A stretch of 34,403 bases of DNA from a virus. The position numbers were made by a program, and so were the translations under genes. The notes under the pieces were generated by a model. It did no database searches and was not told the DNA's origin. It saw only the letters and a list, made by a program, of their open reading frames with translations. The DNA lies in the IMG/VR virus record IMGVR_UViG_3300037502_000635, positions 1-34,403 of that record; one strand, given 5' to 3'. Of the stretch, positions 12,819 through 22,303 are shown one piece after another (position 1 is the stretch's first letter; each line of letters opens with the position of its first letter).

Positions 12819-15015
12819 AGTATGTTCCTGAAACAATAATTACAGCATTTGATGAAAAATTAGCCGCAGCAACACCAGTAGGAATGCCTGTCGTTCTCAT
12901 TTGTTTAATAAAACATTTATTTGTATTTTCATCAATAACACCATACAACCCCGTAAAATTTGCCGATGGCGAAAAATTTGTAACAGGACTTACATTTACG
13001 GTGTATTTCATATTTGTGGTTGAATTTGCCGTTGTTGGCAAAGTAAGGTAAGAATCTGCCCCAATTGATCCAGGTGTATCAATAAACAATCTTCCGGTAA
13101 AAGTTATTTGTCTGCCATCAATACGATAAAATAATGTATTAGCACTTAATGTTGCTGAATTTGTGCCATCAGTTAATGATGTCTGAAAAGATAAAATTTC
13201 TGGGTTTGCGCCAGCATTATTGCTTTTTACAGAAGTTGCCGCAAAACTTGAAAAGTTAATAACAGGGTTTGTTACACAACTTGGCGCATTGTTATTTGAG
13301 TAGTTATTTGTTCCACCATCAGCGCCACCAACCCCATCAGTACCAATGACAGGAAAATCAGTTGTGGTTAAAGTGTTATTTGAAAATTGAGTATTTGAAA
13401 TTGAACCTTTGCACTCAATAAAAGCTGATGTTGCATCAATGATTGCGTAACTGGTGTTACCGCTGATTGTGTAAAATCTATTAACATTGCCGCCAGTTGT
13501 ACTTCCTACATTTATCTTTCCTAATCTAAACGAATTACCCAAAACCCATTGGTAATAAACGGCGTTGCCAACATTAATTATTCCATTATCAAACGAATTA
13601 TTTGAAACTACGTTGCACGCATTTAATGGCGCTCCTGTTGCCCCTGTAATATTTACGCCGCCTGTAATTGGCGTGCCGCCGCTATTTGATTTGCCAATAA
13701 TTTCATCTGCCCAATAGGTAGAAGTTCCACTAGGAACAATTGGCGTTACATATCCAGCAGGGAATTGATTGCCTTCAACAAAAATTCCATAAGTGCTTTG
13801 GTCTGCTATATTGTTTGGCTCAAAATCCAAAACCCCATAAATTACGTTGTCTTGAAGCACAACATTCTGAGCATCAACCGCCGCAAATGCCCATTGCGAT
13901 TTTGATCCGCCAGCTGACGATGAAGTTCCGTTGCCGTATCTTGTTTTGATAATACTGTCTCTGATTGTTATATTCAAACAAGTATCAGCAGTACCGCCGC
14001 CAGCCACATTAGGATCACCAACCGTGTAAATCGTATAGCCCAAACTGTTTGTTATGTAACATTCGGCAATAGAAATAAATTTTGAGCTTTTGAAAATGCC
14101 AATCAAATTATCGAATTCTCTTGATGATCCTAACGAACCACCAACAAAACCCACCATTTTTAAACCTAAAACACTAATATTTGACGCATTGCCAATAGCC
14201 AACGCGCAACCCGGCGCGCCTTGATATATTGCGGCTCCATTTCCTTGTAAAACAACATTATTTGCAGCATTGGTTACCGTCATGCTGCCTAATAGCAATT
14301 GAGCGTTTAATCCCGACGATGTAAATGAATAACTTGTTCCCAAATAATATTGCCCTTCAGGAAATACGACTTGGCAATTTCCGTTAGTTGCTGCGTAATT
14401 TAATGCTGCTTGAATCGCTATACGATCATCAGTGCCAACCCCTGTTGATGGATTAAAGTCGCCCTTTGCACCGAAGTCTTTAACGCTAATTGATTCTTGT
14501 AGTTTCTTTTGTACAGTTCTGGATAGTTGCGCTGTGCCAGACCCCGAACCTACGCCTGTCGCAACAAAAAACACACCAGGCGCATTTAGTGGCGCACCAA
14601 TTAAAGTAAAATCAGTGTTGCCAACGCTTAAAATTCTGTAAGTATTGCCAATCACAAAGTTACCAGCTGTTACCGTATAACCTTGTTCATACATAATTGA
14701 ATCAGCATCATTGGCAGCCGGTGCCTGCGCTGCTGAAGGAATGTTGTCGTAAGTGCCAATCAAAACATCATCAGCAGACTTCAAAACAAATTTGTATCCA
14801 ACGCCAATTGTTAGCCAGATTTCATTGACCCGACCAGCCGCGTCTAAAACGATTGGATTGGTGTGCGCAATGTTTCCGCCGACTGTGGTGTACGTTGCAA
14901 GTGGCGTGGTGGTTCCAGCGGCGTAAGTAAATATTTTGCCGCCAGATAACGGGTTGCCATTATCGTCAAAAAATTGTGCGCCAGCGCCAGCTAGTAGTGA
15001 AAGAGTGACAGTCAT
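12808..15015 (-). CDS. Tailspike with pectate-lyase-like beta-helix
   Basis: A 735-residue receptor-binding protein. The N-terminus has LSLLAGAGAQFFDDNGNPLS (5-24) and VLDAAGRVNEIWL, the capsid/tail-attachment domain common in podovirus spikes. Residues about 110-162 form a separate small module (GNTYRILSVGNTDFTLIG, VATGVGSGSGTAQ). The start of the beta-helix is marked by VKDFGAKGDFNPSTGVGTDD (178-197), the usual pectate lyase 3 entry. Asn/Ser/Gly-rich parallel-helix rungs follow to the end. No catalytic residues can be assigned by eye; a polysaccharide target is inferred. ATG 15015 is preferred over the upstream TTG at 15036. The gene is clearly more AT-rich than the fibre genes beside it. 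Confidence 0.85.
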   Translation of the reverse strand: MTVTLSLLAGAGAQFFDDNGNPLSGGKIFTYAAGTTTPLATYTTVGGNIAHTNPIVLDAAGRVNEIWLTIGVGYKFVLKSADDVLIGTYDNIPSAAQAPAANDADSIMYEQGYTVTAGNFVIGNTYRILSVGNTDFTLIGAPLNAPGVFFVATGVGSGSGTAQLSRTVQKKLQESISVKDFGAKGDFNPSTGVGTDDRIAIQAALNYAATNGNCQVVFPEGQYYLGTSYSFTSSGLNAQLLLGSMTVTNAANNVVLQGNGAAIYQGAPGCALAIGNASNISVLGLKMVGFVGGSLGSSREFDNLIGIFKSSKFISIAECYITNSLGYTIYTVGDPNVAGGGTADTCLNITIRDSIIKTRYGNGTSSSAGGSKSQWAFAAVDAQNVVLQDNVIYGVLDFEPNNIADQSTYGIFVEGNQFPAGYVTPIVPSGTSTYWADEIIGKSNSGGTPITGGVNITGATGAPLNACNVVSNNSFDNGIINVGNAVYYQWVLGNSFRLGKINVGSTTGGNVNRFYTISGNTSYAIIDATSAFIECKGSISNTQFSNNTLTTTDFPVIGTDGVGGADGGTNNYSNNNAPSCVTNPVINFSSFAATSVKSNNAGANPEILSFQTSLTDGTNSATLSANTLFYRIDGRQITFTGRLFIDTPGSIGADSYLTLPTTANSTTNMKYTVNVSPVTNFSPSANFTGLYGVIDENTNKCFIKQMRTTGIPTGVAAANFSSNAVIIVSGTYFTN

Positions 15016-15041
15016 AATTGTGCCTTGTCCATGCAATTAAC

Positions 15042-16433
15042 TTACAAAGTTTTTAACGCCGCTACATCAGCTTTTAATTGGTCAATTATTGTTTGCTGTT
15101 CTTTAATCAATTTCTCATGCGCTTGCCAACCAGCGATCAAGTGAAAGGTAAACGCAGTTTTATCTACGCCCCACGGTCTGTATTCTGTGGTGACATTTCC
15201 ATCAGCGTCAATTTTTTCAATGTCGCCGCCAACAACTACCGCACCCTTATATGTTTCATAAAGTTCCTGAGCAATGACACCAATTTGCGGCTTTTGGTCT
15301 GGGTCATCTTTCCATGCGTATTCTCTGATGCGAGTCGTGTTAAGAATTTCTAACGACCGCTGACCATTTGCGTCACCAATTAGATTTTTAAGAGTTGCAT
15401 CAGATGTAACGTTGTAACGAACCTGTCCGGCACCTCTGTTGTAATCAATGTTCCCTCTCGTCGTATATGCTGTTTCTGTGCTGAACATTACGAAAAGATT
15501 GTTTCCGCTTGTTGCGTTATTCCACGCCTCATAAGTGGCCGACACTGATCCCGCGCTGTTTTTTCCTGTTATTGCTGGCGAGGCATTATCTAACGCTATT
15601 GCCGCGATTGCTTCGCTGTTATTTACAACAGCCGCCGTAGTATTAACTCTAAAATTTGACCCATTAAAATAAAGTCCGGTTCCCGTTGCTAATGCTGATG
15701 TTGATGAAGAATAAACAACAGCATTTGCAGTAAACGAAGTTAAATTTGTTCCACCATTTGCGGTTGGCAGAGTGCCAGTCACCCCATTAGCTAAATTAAC
15801 TTGCGCCCAAGCGGGATTATTATTGGTTCCTGTATTTGATAAATAGCGAGTTGCCGTCGCATCTTTTGCCAATCTCGCCAAAGTATTAGCAGCAGACGCA
15901 TATAACAAATCGCCTTGAGCTGTAAGCACCGATGTAGCGGAGGCTTGCCAACTTGGTGCTGTGCCGCCAGCATTAACTTGAAATGCTTGGTACGCACTTC
16001 CAATAGAAACAAAGGTTGTTGCGCCAGCGCTTGATTGGTAAGGCACAGAGCCAGCCAAACCACCTGCCAAATTAGTCGCTGTGCCAATCGCTATGCTGCT
16101 TGCCGCAGTCCATTGCGGAGCTGAACCGCTGCTGGTTAAGATTGTCGTACTTGCCCCAATCGCCAGCTTAGTTAAGGTTGTGCCACTGGCGTAGTACACC
16201 AAATCGCCTGCGGTGTAGCTCGTCAGCCCCGTGCCTCCCGCAGTCGTTGGAACAGTTTTCCAGCCAATCACCTGAACCGCGTTTGCGTTGTCTTTATAGA
16301 ATAATTTGCCGTCAGTAATATTGATGGCGAGTTCCGACCCCAACGTGCTATTGGTCAAATTACTTGCAGACGGCGCTTGGCTGGCCGTCGTGCTGCTGTA
16401 AATTAGGATCGGTGTGTAGCCTGTCTGTGCCAT
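15042..16433 (-). CDS. Tail fibre with C-terminal S74-type intramolecular chaperone
   Basis: A 463-residue fibre. It begins MAQTGYTPILIYSSTTASQA, a common fibre start, then has Thr/Gly-rich repeats, including ATNLAGGLAGSVPYQS (119-134) shared with the 828-residue fibre. The C-terminus carries a peptidase S74 domain: TSDATLKNLIGD (autocleavage Ser expected in the SD step), IREYAWKD, QIGVIAQELYET, and a final coiled coil (LIKEQQTIIDQLKADVAALK). S74 domains trimerise the fibre and are then cut off. The 5' half is GC-richer than the 3' half, hinting at domain exchange. Confidence 0.88.
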   Translation of the reverse strand: MAQTGYTPILIYSSTTASQAPSASNLTNSTLGSELAINITDGKLFYKDNANAVQVIGWKTVPTTAGGTGLTSYTAGDLVYYASGTTLTKLAIGASTTILTSSGSAPQWTAASSIAIGTATNLAGGLAGSVPYQSSAGATTFVSIGSAYQAFQVNAGGTAPSWQASATSVLTAQGDLLYASAANTLARLAKDATATRYLSNTGTNNNPAWAQVNLANGVTGTLPTANGGTNLTSFTANAVVYSSSTSALATGTGLYFNGSNFRVNTTAAVVNNSEAIAAIALDNASPAITGKNSAGSVSATYEAWNNATSGNNLFVMFSTETAYTTRGNIDYNRGAGQVRYNVTSDATLKNLIGDANGQRSLEILNTTRIREYAWKDDPDQKPQIGVIAQELYETYKGAVVVGGDIEKIDADGNVTTEYRPWGVDKTAFTFHLIAGWQAHEKLIKEQQTIIDQLKADVAALKTL

Positions 16434-16712
16434 TTAGACCTCTGGCGTAAATGTTTGCGGCAGCCACGGCGCAATTGCCTTTGGCTTATTAATTACGGCG
16501 ATCTGGCGCTCTAACGTGGCTTGGATAATCTCTCCCGCCTCAGCCGTCACCCACTCCACCACATCTGCTTCTTGAACTTCAGCAAACGGCATATCGCTTA
16601 ATTGCTTAAAAAACCACCAGCCTTCGGTCTGAACGTCGCCCATTGAGCATAGGTATTTCGCGGCGGTAATTACGCCATCCCGTGCTTCGATGTCCAAAAT
16701 CTTGCAATTCAT
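16434..16712 (-). CDS. Small protein between fibre genes, possible fibre assembly factor
   Basis: A 92-residue protein starting MNCKILDIEARDGVITAAKY. It has Trp-rich patches (EGWWFFKQL, VVEWVT) and a Pro-rich end (PKAIAPWLPQTFTPEV). Size and place right after a long fibre gene, overlapping it by one base (start and stop shared), fit a fibre assembly or chaperone protein. No known family is visible. Confidence 0.62.
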   Translation of the reverse strand: MNCKILDIEARDGVITAAKYLCSMGDVQTEGWWFFKQLSDMPFAEVQEADVVEWVTAEAGEIIQATLERQIAVINKPKAIAPWLPQTFTPEV

Positions 16713-19198
16713 TAGAACGCGCCTCCACCGATGCCGCCTGTGGTCGTTAGAACGCCGCTAGACGGGTTAAATTTGAGTTTAGTCGATGATACGCTGATCG
16801 GATGATTTCCTGACGTATTGTTGACCCAAGTGGGGTAATAGTCCGCATTCGTCGTTGTATCGTCCGTCACCGCCACGTTATTCGCGTTGGTCGCCGTTGT
16901 CGCCGATCCAGCCGACCCGTCAATATTCACCCCTGTCAGGCTTTGGCTGGCGCTTGCCCTGTTTAGCGCAATCGCGGTGGTTCCGATATACAAAGTCGAG
17001 TTACCCAACACCCCTGACGGAATCGTGCCTGACAAGTTGCCAGCAGGCAAATTGGTCAAACTCGCGCCTGATCCGCTAAACACCGTTGCGGTCAATGTTC
17101 CTGTGGACGGGTTGTATTGCAGCTTGGTCGAGCTGGTAAATTCAGTCGTTAGGTTGCCGCTAGTCTGATTCGCAAACAGCGGGTAGAACGTCGAATTCGT
17201 GGTGGTGTCATCCGTAACCGTCGCATAAGCCACCGGCGTGACCCAGCTCGGCGCACTCGTCCCATTACTTTGTAAGACCTTGCCAGAATCCCCCGCCGCA
17301 GACGCGAGAAACGCCGTCGTGCCGGTCGCAGATTGGTACGGAATACTCGCCGCTGCTCCGCCTGCCAGATTCGTCGCCGTCGTTGCATTTGTTGCGTTTG
17401 TGGCGTTGCCGACCGTAATCCCCGTCGGGTTTGTCCACACCGGCGCAGATGCGCCTGCGGTCAGAATGTAGTCAAGGGTGCCTAGCCCCAGAAAAGTTGT
17501 TGCACCAGCCCCAGACTGATACGGCAGCGCCCCAGTGGTTCCACCCGCCAGATTCGTCGCCGTGGTCGCTGTGGTCGCCGATCCTGCGCTGCCTGCGGTC
17601 GCCGCATAGCTAACCGACAGACTCGAGGCCGCCACATTCTGCCAATACTGGCCAGTGCTGTTGTACTGAATAACGTCAAGGTTGTTGAGGGTGCCAAATT
17701 GAACGTTGCCATCAGTACCCCCTAAAACCGATCCGTAAGTCGGTCGGACAAACAAAATGCCGTTACTTGTGCCAACGTGAACCACCGCAGCCACCAACGC
17801 AATGGCATTCGGCACTGCTGGCTTGTTTTTTGTCAGCCCACCCGTCACTGCAGGGTTGTAATACAGTTCTTGCCCCTGAACCCAGCTTTCAGCACCGCCA
17901 GTGGTGTTTAGCCCTTTAACCTCGCCAAAGGTCGTAACAAAAATCCAATCGTTATTCGCTCCGGTTTCGCAGGCAACGCCCAAAATGTAATAGCTTTGGT
18001 CTTTGGTCAGCCCCGTTGCCGCTTTTCCCTTTAGACCGCCAGACGATCCCAACGTACCGGCAAACGATACAACCTGCCCCTTAGTGACCGGCCCATCGCA
18101 TTTGACGCGGTAAAACTGCTCTTCACCAATCTTTTGCACCACGTTGCCGTTCATTTGGAACGCAAGGGTTTGGAATTGGTCGGTGCTGTCGTAGTAAAGC
18201 CGCGCCGTCGCATTGGTCGGCAGCGGGTTTTGCGTGCTGTTAAAGTCAATATATGTCGGGGTCGCAATCGCGCCTGTAATCGCCGACATACTGGTAATGT
18301 CGTTATTTGCGCCCAGAATAGCCGCCGACAGATTTGCCCTAGCCCCAGCCGCATCTGACGCGCCCGTGCCGCCATGTAACACCCCAACGTCGGTCGCTTC
18401 CCAAACGCCCGTGCCAATCGTGCCGAGCGTTGTGATACTGGTTTGCCCCGCATACGTCGTGGAAATGCGTAACCCGCTGCTGCTGGCATCTAAAGTCGTG
18501 CCATTTAACTTGACCGAAAACTGATTCGAGATCAGTTGCAGCCCGTTTCCAGCGGTGTACGTCCCCGCCCCGCTAAACTGCGTCCACGGCATATTGGTAA
18601 CACCAATCGTGCCGGTCGATCCTGCCGTGGTCACCCAGCCGGTCGCCGATAGCGTTGCGCCATCCTCAATAAACGTGAACGCACCAGGCACTTCAGCCCA
18701 GTTATTCATGTCAGCGGTGCGCGTCCAGCCCGATGCAGCCGCAGCATAAATGCCGTTTTGCGCCTGATTGGTCTGGTTTTTGACCAAAATCCGGTCGCCA
18801 GCGGTCAGGCTTGACGGCCAATCGCCCCCAGCCTGCGTACCCAGCCCCGACAGCGTAATGTTGGCGGTTGTGGTGTACAAACACGACGCTTTGATGTCCA
18901 AACCCTGCGCGACAGAATCCACATAGGCTTTATTGGCCACATCGGTGTCTGCCGTTGGAGTCGCAGCGACCTGCGCAGTCGTGAAATACGCCGCAGCCGG
19001 TACATTTCCGCCAATAATCGACGAATCGATGGTCGAATTCGTGATCGTCAAACCCGATTGATTCGGGTTAATAACCGGATAAAAGTACGAACCAGCAGGA
19101 CCGACCAGCGTTATCGGCGTAAACGTCGGCTCAGGGCCGAATATGCCCTGTACCGGAACAATATTTATAGTCTGCTGGCTGGCGACTTGATTCGCCAT
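16712..19198 (-). CDS. Long tail fibre protein, 828 aa, with internal repeats
   Basis: It begins MANQVASQQTINIVPVQGIF. The region ATPTADTDVANKAYVDSVAQ (79-98) is the typical fibre motif linking repeat units. Further on are GVLHGGTGASDAAGARANL (272-290), a widely shared fibre repeat, and a 45-residue unit that occurs twice (about 660-705 and 776-820), each with VTDDTTTN, TSGN, SSTKL and NPSxGxL. Two ATNLAGG/PYQS units lie at about 548-570 and 608-631. The C-terminus ends GGIGGGAF. No S74 domain is present, so maturation may differ from the downstream fibre. GC-rich, unlike the spike. Confidence 0.85.
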   Translation of the reverse strand: MANQVASQQTINIVPVQGIFGPEPTFTPITLVGPAGSYFYPVINPNQSGLTITNSTIDSSIIGGNVPAAAYFTTAQVAATPTADTDVANKAYVDSVAQGLDIKASCLYTTTANITLSGLGTQAGGDWPSSLTAGDRILVKNQTNQAQNGIYAAAASGWTRTADMNNWAEVPGAFTFIEDGATLSATGWVTTAGSTGTIGVTNMPWTQFSGAGTYTAGNGLQLISNQFSVKLNGTTLDASSSGLRISTTYAGQTSITTLGTIGTGVWEATDVGVLHGGTGASDAAGARANLSAAILGANNDITSMSAITGAIATPTYIDFNSTQNPLPTNATARLYYDSTDQFQTLAFQMNGNVVQKIGEEQFYRVKCDGPVTKGQVVSFAGTLGSSGGLKGKAATGLTKDQSYYILGVACETGANNDWIFVTTFGEVKGLNTTGGAESWVQGQELYYNPAVTGGLTKNKPAVPNAIALVAAVVHVGTSNGILFVRPTYGSVLGGTDGNVQFGTLNNLDVIQYNSTGQYWQNVAASSLSVSYAATAGSAGSATTATTATNLAGGTTGALPYQSGAGATTFLGLGTLDYILTAGASAPVWTNPTGITVGNATNATNATTATNLAGGAAASIPYQSATGTTAFLASAAGDSGKVLQSNGTSAPSWVTPVAYATVTDDTTTNSTFYPLFANQTSGNLTTEFTSSTKLQYNPSTGTLTATVFSGSGASLTNLPAGNLSGTIPSGVLGNSTLYIGTTAIALNRASASQSLTGVNIDGSAGSATTATNANNVAVTDDTTTNADYYPTWVNNTSGNHPISVSSTKLKFNPSSGVLTTTGGIGGGAF

Positions 19199-19201
19199 AA
19201 T

Positions 19202-19543
19202 TTATCCAGCCGCCAGCGGTGTTACCAATAGCTCACCATTCGCTGCGCTGCCAATGATCGAAATAAAAAAACCATTTCGCGGCGCAGGCACAACGATTGG
19301 GTAGTTCATAGTCGGCGGCAGTAGAACGCCTGGCACCGATGTGCCGGTCAATGGCACCGTTGGGGTAACCGTTGTACCTGATGTCGTGCCAAGCGATACC
19401 GTCACCAGCGCGGAACCGGTGTTGGTGAGCGCGACGTAGTTGTTTTCAACGTTGGTATTCGGGACGATTTGCAGCGGCGTGGACGCGCTGCTCGGTACGG
19501 TAATGCGGTAGGACGGGCCGTTGGGTCTGAAACTTGGCAGCAT
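19202..19543 (-). CDS. Small beta-rich virion protein, 113 aa
   Basis: The product (MLPSFRPNGPSYRITVPSSA onward) is Thr/Val/Pro/Gly-rich, with alternating hydrophobic strands as in Ig-like or decoration proteins. It has no signal peptide. It lies between the coat module and the long fibre, three bases upstream of the fibre's ATG and downstream of the terminator-like hairpin. A head-decoration or fibre-base role is possible; not recognised. Confidence 0.6.
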   Translation of the reverse strand: MLPSFRPNGPSYRITVPSSASTPLQIVPNTNVENNYVALTNTGSALVTVSLGTTSGTTVTPTVPLTGTSVPGVLLPPTMNYPIVVPAPRNGFFISIIGSAANGELLVTPLAAG

Positions 19544-19573
19544 AGCTTTGCCCCTTATCTAAATTTCAATATG

Positions 19574-19603
19574 AAAAAACCACCCCTTTGGAGGGTGGCT
19601 TTT
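19574..19603 (-). terminator. Rho-independent terminator after the capsid/decoration genes
   Basis: On the minus strand, CCACCC (19598-19593) pairs with GGGTGG (19585-19580) and six U follow (19579-19574). It stands between the 140-residue and 113-residue protein genes. It could partly separate highly expressed capsid genes from fibre genes. On the plus strand the same stem is followed by only CTTTT, so leftward termination is favoured. Confidence 0.75.
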
Positions 19604-19625
19604 CCAGTGCGTTATTCCATTCCGA

Positions 19626-20048
19626 TCAGGAAAGGAACGTCAGGTCGTAGCCGTAGATATAGACATCGGCTGTGGCTGCTGCGCCCTGCGCGGTGGTGCA
19701 ACGGATGTACAAGACATCGCCGGTCAACGCATCGGTATCGTCAGCCGCCGTCACAACCACCTTATCGCTGGCCGAGTTGCCGGTCAGTGCATAAGCGGTT
19801 TTGACTGCGGTGCCGGTGCCGCCTGCGCCCGTACGCACCGCCAATTCCGCAGTGGTCAGGTCAACGCTGGCGTTAGCGACGATGATGTCCTGAACGCTGT
19901 ACGACGATGAATTAAGCACGTTGGCAACGGTATCGCCCACCGAGTTCAAGTTCACCCCCTGTGCGCTGGCCAGCAGGCGGTATGCCTGGTTGGTGGCCAG
20001 ATTCGAAGGGTGGTTGGTAGTGGTACTTGCTGGTCCTGGATTGCTCAT
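19626..20048 (-). CDS. Probable head decoration or minor structural protein, 140 aa
   Basis: MSNPGPASTTTNHPSNLATN is followed by LASAQGVNLNSVGDTVANVL and beta-rich segments (DLTTAELAVRTGAGGTGTAV, ADVYIYGYDLTFLS). Many phages carry a small beta-rich protein directly after the coat gene that decorates the shell. AAAGGAAAC precedes the ATG. No known family is visible by eye; the function rests on position and composition. Confidence 0.62.
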   Translation of the reverse strand: MSNPGPASTTTNHPSNLATNQAYRLLASAQGVNLNSVGDTVANVLNSSSYSVQDIIVANASVDLTTAELAVRTGAGGTGTAVKTAYALTGNSASDKVVVTAADDTDALTGDVLYIRCTTAQGAAATADVYIYGYDLTFLS

Positions 20049-20070
20049 GTCAGTTTCCTTTCAATGGTAA

Positions 20071-21327
20071 TTAGGCTGCGACACGGCAGGCCAGTTCTTG
20101 ATACAGCGGAGCCCAGCCATACAGGACATCCAGACGGGTCGGGATCGAGTCGTTGTTGATCGTATATTGACGAACCACACGAATCGACAGACCCAGCTCC
20201 TTGTCCGATGCGCGACCGGCGAAATGCACACCGTCAGGCAGTTCAAGGTCAGCAGTCGCCAGCGTAAACGCATTGCGGTGCATAACGATATTCTGCGGCG
20301 ATACGGTGCCGGTGGCCGACGTACCGATTGAGAACGGGGTCACAGTCGCAGTTGCCGAAGTGGTCGGGATGGTGACGTTTTGGAACTGACCGCCAGTGAT
20401 GATTGCAGGCACCACAGTCACAGACATGGTGGACGAACCCGAACCCGTAACGGTGCTTTGCACCACGAAGTTACGCGCCTTGTTCGAGCCATACGCCTGA
20501 CGGTTCTGCGGGTTGACCGCAAACACGTTAGCGATCTGGATCACATCGCCTTGACGCAAGGTCAGGCCAGCCGAGTGGGTCAGGGTAATGGTCGATGACG
20601 ATGCCCAGCCGGTCGAGATACCAATCGACTGAGTGTTAGCCGTCAGCGTGCCAGCAGTTGTAGTCCATGCGCCGAAAGTCTGCGCGACCACGTTCTGATC
20701 CATCTTCCAGTTCATGCCGCCCGAATCACGACCCATCAGACCTTTTTGATACTGATCCGATACCGACGATTGCGGGTTAAACAGACCTTTCAGGCTGTCA
20801 ACAATGGTCGCCGAAGTGAATGGCTCGATGATGCAAGAACGACGGCCATCACGCGGTGCGCCTTCAGAGTCCAGATAGGCTTGCGCGGTCAGGTAAGTAA
20901 TAAGACCAGTCGGCGGCGTGCCAGCAGTACCGACAATGTTCGCGGTATTGTTTTTCGCCATTGTCAGACCGTCAAAGTCGATCTTGTTGGCGATAGCAGC
21001 CACAGCAGGCTTTAGGACGCGGTCGCTGAACATATCGAGCGACAGTGCCAAATCCTGAGTTGTGAACTGGGTGTCAACGTGGAACTGAGTTGACAGGGTG
21101 ACAGGGATGCTGGTTTCGTTGAAATCTTCAACGTTCAGCGCAGGGCCGGTCGTACCAATGAAACGGCCAGGACGACGGACGTTCAGGGTGTTACCAATCT
21201 TCGCGCCGACAACAGCGAATTGATCGTCATATTCGCGGTTGACTTCGCTCGTAAAGGTCAGTTCGTTTTCCAAGACCATCAACGCCTCGTTGGTGATCTT
21301 GCTAATGGTTAGCAAATTATTGGACAT
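20071..21327 (-). CDS. Major capsid protein, P22 coat family
   Basis: A 418-residue coat protein (P22 gp5 is 430). Hallmarks are the N-terminal helix MSNNLLTISKITNEALMVLE, VGAKIGNTLNVRRPGRF (40-56), TLSTQFHVDTQFTTQDLALS (77-96) and, near the end, NIVMHRNAFTLATADLELPD. An inserted beta-rich section (about 220-340) corresponds to the I-domain of P22 coat. The protein assembles on the scaffold encoded just upstream. The AAAAGGAAAC ribosome site is strong, as expected for the most abundant virion protein. Confidence 0.93.
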   Translation of the reverse strand: MSNNLLTISKITNEALMVLENELTFTSEVNREYDDQFAVVGAKIGNTLNVRRPGRFIGTTGPALNVEDFNETSIPVTLSTQFHVDTQFTTQDLALSLDMFSDRVLKPAVAAIANKIDFDGLTMAKNNTANIVGTAGTPPTGLITYLTAQAYLDSEGAPRDGRRSCIIEPFTSATIVDSLKGLFNPQSSVSDQYQKGLMGRDSGGMNWKMDQNVVAQTFGAWTTTAGTLTANTQSIGISTGWASSSTITLTHSAGLTLRQGDVIQIANVFAVNPQNRQAYGSNKARNFVVQSTVTGSGSSTMSVTVVPAIITGGQFQNVTIPTTSATATVTPFSIGTSATGTVSPQNIVMHRNAFTLATADLELPDGVHFAGRASDKELGLSIRVVRQYTINNDSIPTRLDVLYGWAPLYQELACRVAA

Positions 21328-21358
21328 TTCTGTTTCCTTTTAGAAAAGGGTGTAAATG

Positions 21359-22282
21359 TCAGCGGATTTTCTTCGCTTGTCGGGCGGCTTTCCATTGTTG
21401 ATACGTCCCGTGGAAATTGCCGTCGGCATCCAAGTTCGCATCAACCGTGTTGACCGCACCGCGCAGCGGGTTAATCGGCGCTGGCGCTTTTGACTTCGCA
21501 GCGACAGGCTTCGGTTCCGGTTCTTTAGCCTTCTCGAATCGTGCTTCGAGTTTCCCAATCTCTCGAACAGCGGACACTGCGGACATATCGGCCAATTTCT
21601 TTGCAAAGTCGGTGTTTTCAGCCAACCAATACAAAATTTTTGGCCCATGCTCTGATTCGATGATCGCATCGCGGACAGGGTCAGATACCCGAACGTCACT
21701 GCTTTGCACCATGTCATCAAAATCGGGTAATTCGTTTTTGGCCGCATTTACTCGGTCAGCCCACGCAGAAAACTTTGCTTCCTGCTCGGCTGCCGCTTTG
21801 CGTGCCTTTTCCTCTTTATCCCGTTCCAGCAGCTTCTTGTCAGCGGTATATTCGGCAAGCGCTTTGGCGTACTCGAACATATCGTTGAACATCTCCGGCT
21901 TTGGTTCTTCGCCCAAGTCATCCTGCTCGGCTTGCGCCGGTGGATTTACTTTGGCTTCCAGTTCCTTAAGCCTGGCTTCCAAAGACTCCCGCGCTTCTCG
22001 CTCCCGCCGCGCTTCTTCTCGCGCTGCTTCGCGTTGCTTGGTTATCTCCGAAAACCGCCGTTCCAGCTTAGGATTCGGCTTCTTTTCCTTCGCCTCATCT
22101 GTTGCTGTCGCATCATTCCCTTCCCCGTCTTGTCCACTTTGATCTGCCTCTGCTACCGGCTCGGCTTCTGGTGCCGCCTCGTTCGCTGGCGTTTCAACTA
22201 GACCAAGTTTCTGGGCTGTGAATTCCGCTAAATTCTCACTAGTCACGACATTCGCAGCTAGTCTTTCTTGCACTTCAGACAT
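21359..22282 (-). CDS. Scaffolding protein
   Basis: A 307-residue protein (P22 gp8 is 303), highly charged and mostly helical. It has an acidic N-terminus (AAPEAEPVAEADQSGQDGEG), a long charged coiled coil (about 75-120, KQREAAREEARREREARESL), and a basic C-terminus with YQQWKAARQAKKIR as the likely coat-binding helix. It lies between portal and coat as in P22. The reverse strand contains a long open frame that is only an echo of this biased composition. The upstream gap holds a hairpin. Confidence 0.9.
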   Translation of the reverse strand: MSEVQERLAANVVTSENLAEFTAQKLGLVETPANEAAPEAEPVAEADQSGQDGEGNDATATDEAKEKKPNPKLERRFSEITKQREAAREEARREREARESLEARLKELEAKVNPPAQAEQDDLGEEPKPEMFNDMFEYAKALAEYTADKKLLERDKEEKARKAAAEQEAKFSAWADRVNAAKNELPDFDDMVQSSDVRVSDPVRDAIIESEHGPKILYWLAENTDFAKKLADMSAVSAVREIGKLEARFEKAKEPEPKPVAAKSKAPAPINPLRGAVNTVDANLDADGNFHGTYQQWKAARQAKKIR

Positions 22283-22303
22283 AGGGCATCCCTAAGAATT
22301 GAC

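Noticed and set aside
16712-19198. Repeated Gly/Ala/Thr codons in the long fibre gene as a possible diversity-generating (DGR) variable repeat
   Set aside because: No reverse transcriptase gene and no adenine-biased template/variable repeat pair were noticed; the repeats are ordinary fibre modules.
21417-22142. 241-codon plus-strand open frame opposite the scaffold gene
   Set aside because: Its Ser/Ala/Phe-rich product is the expected antisense echo of the Glu/Ala/Lys-rich scaffold; no ribosome site or known fold.
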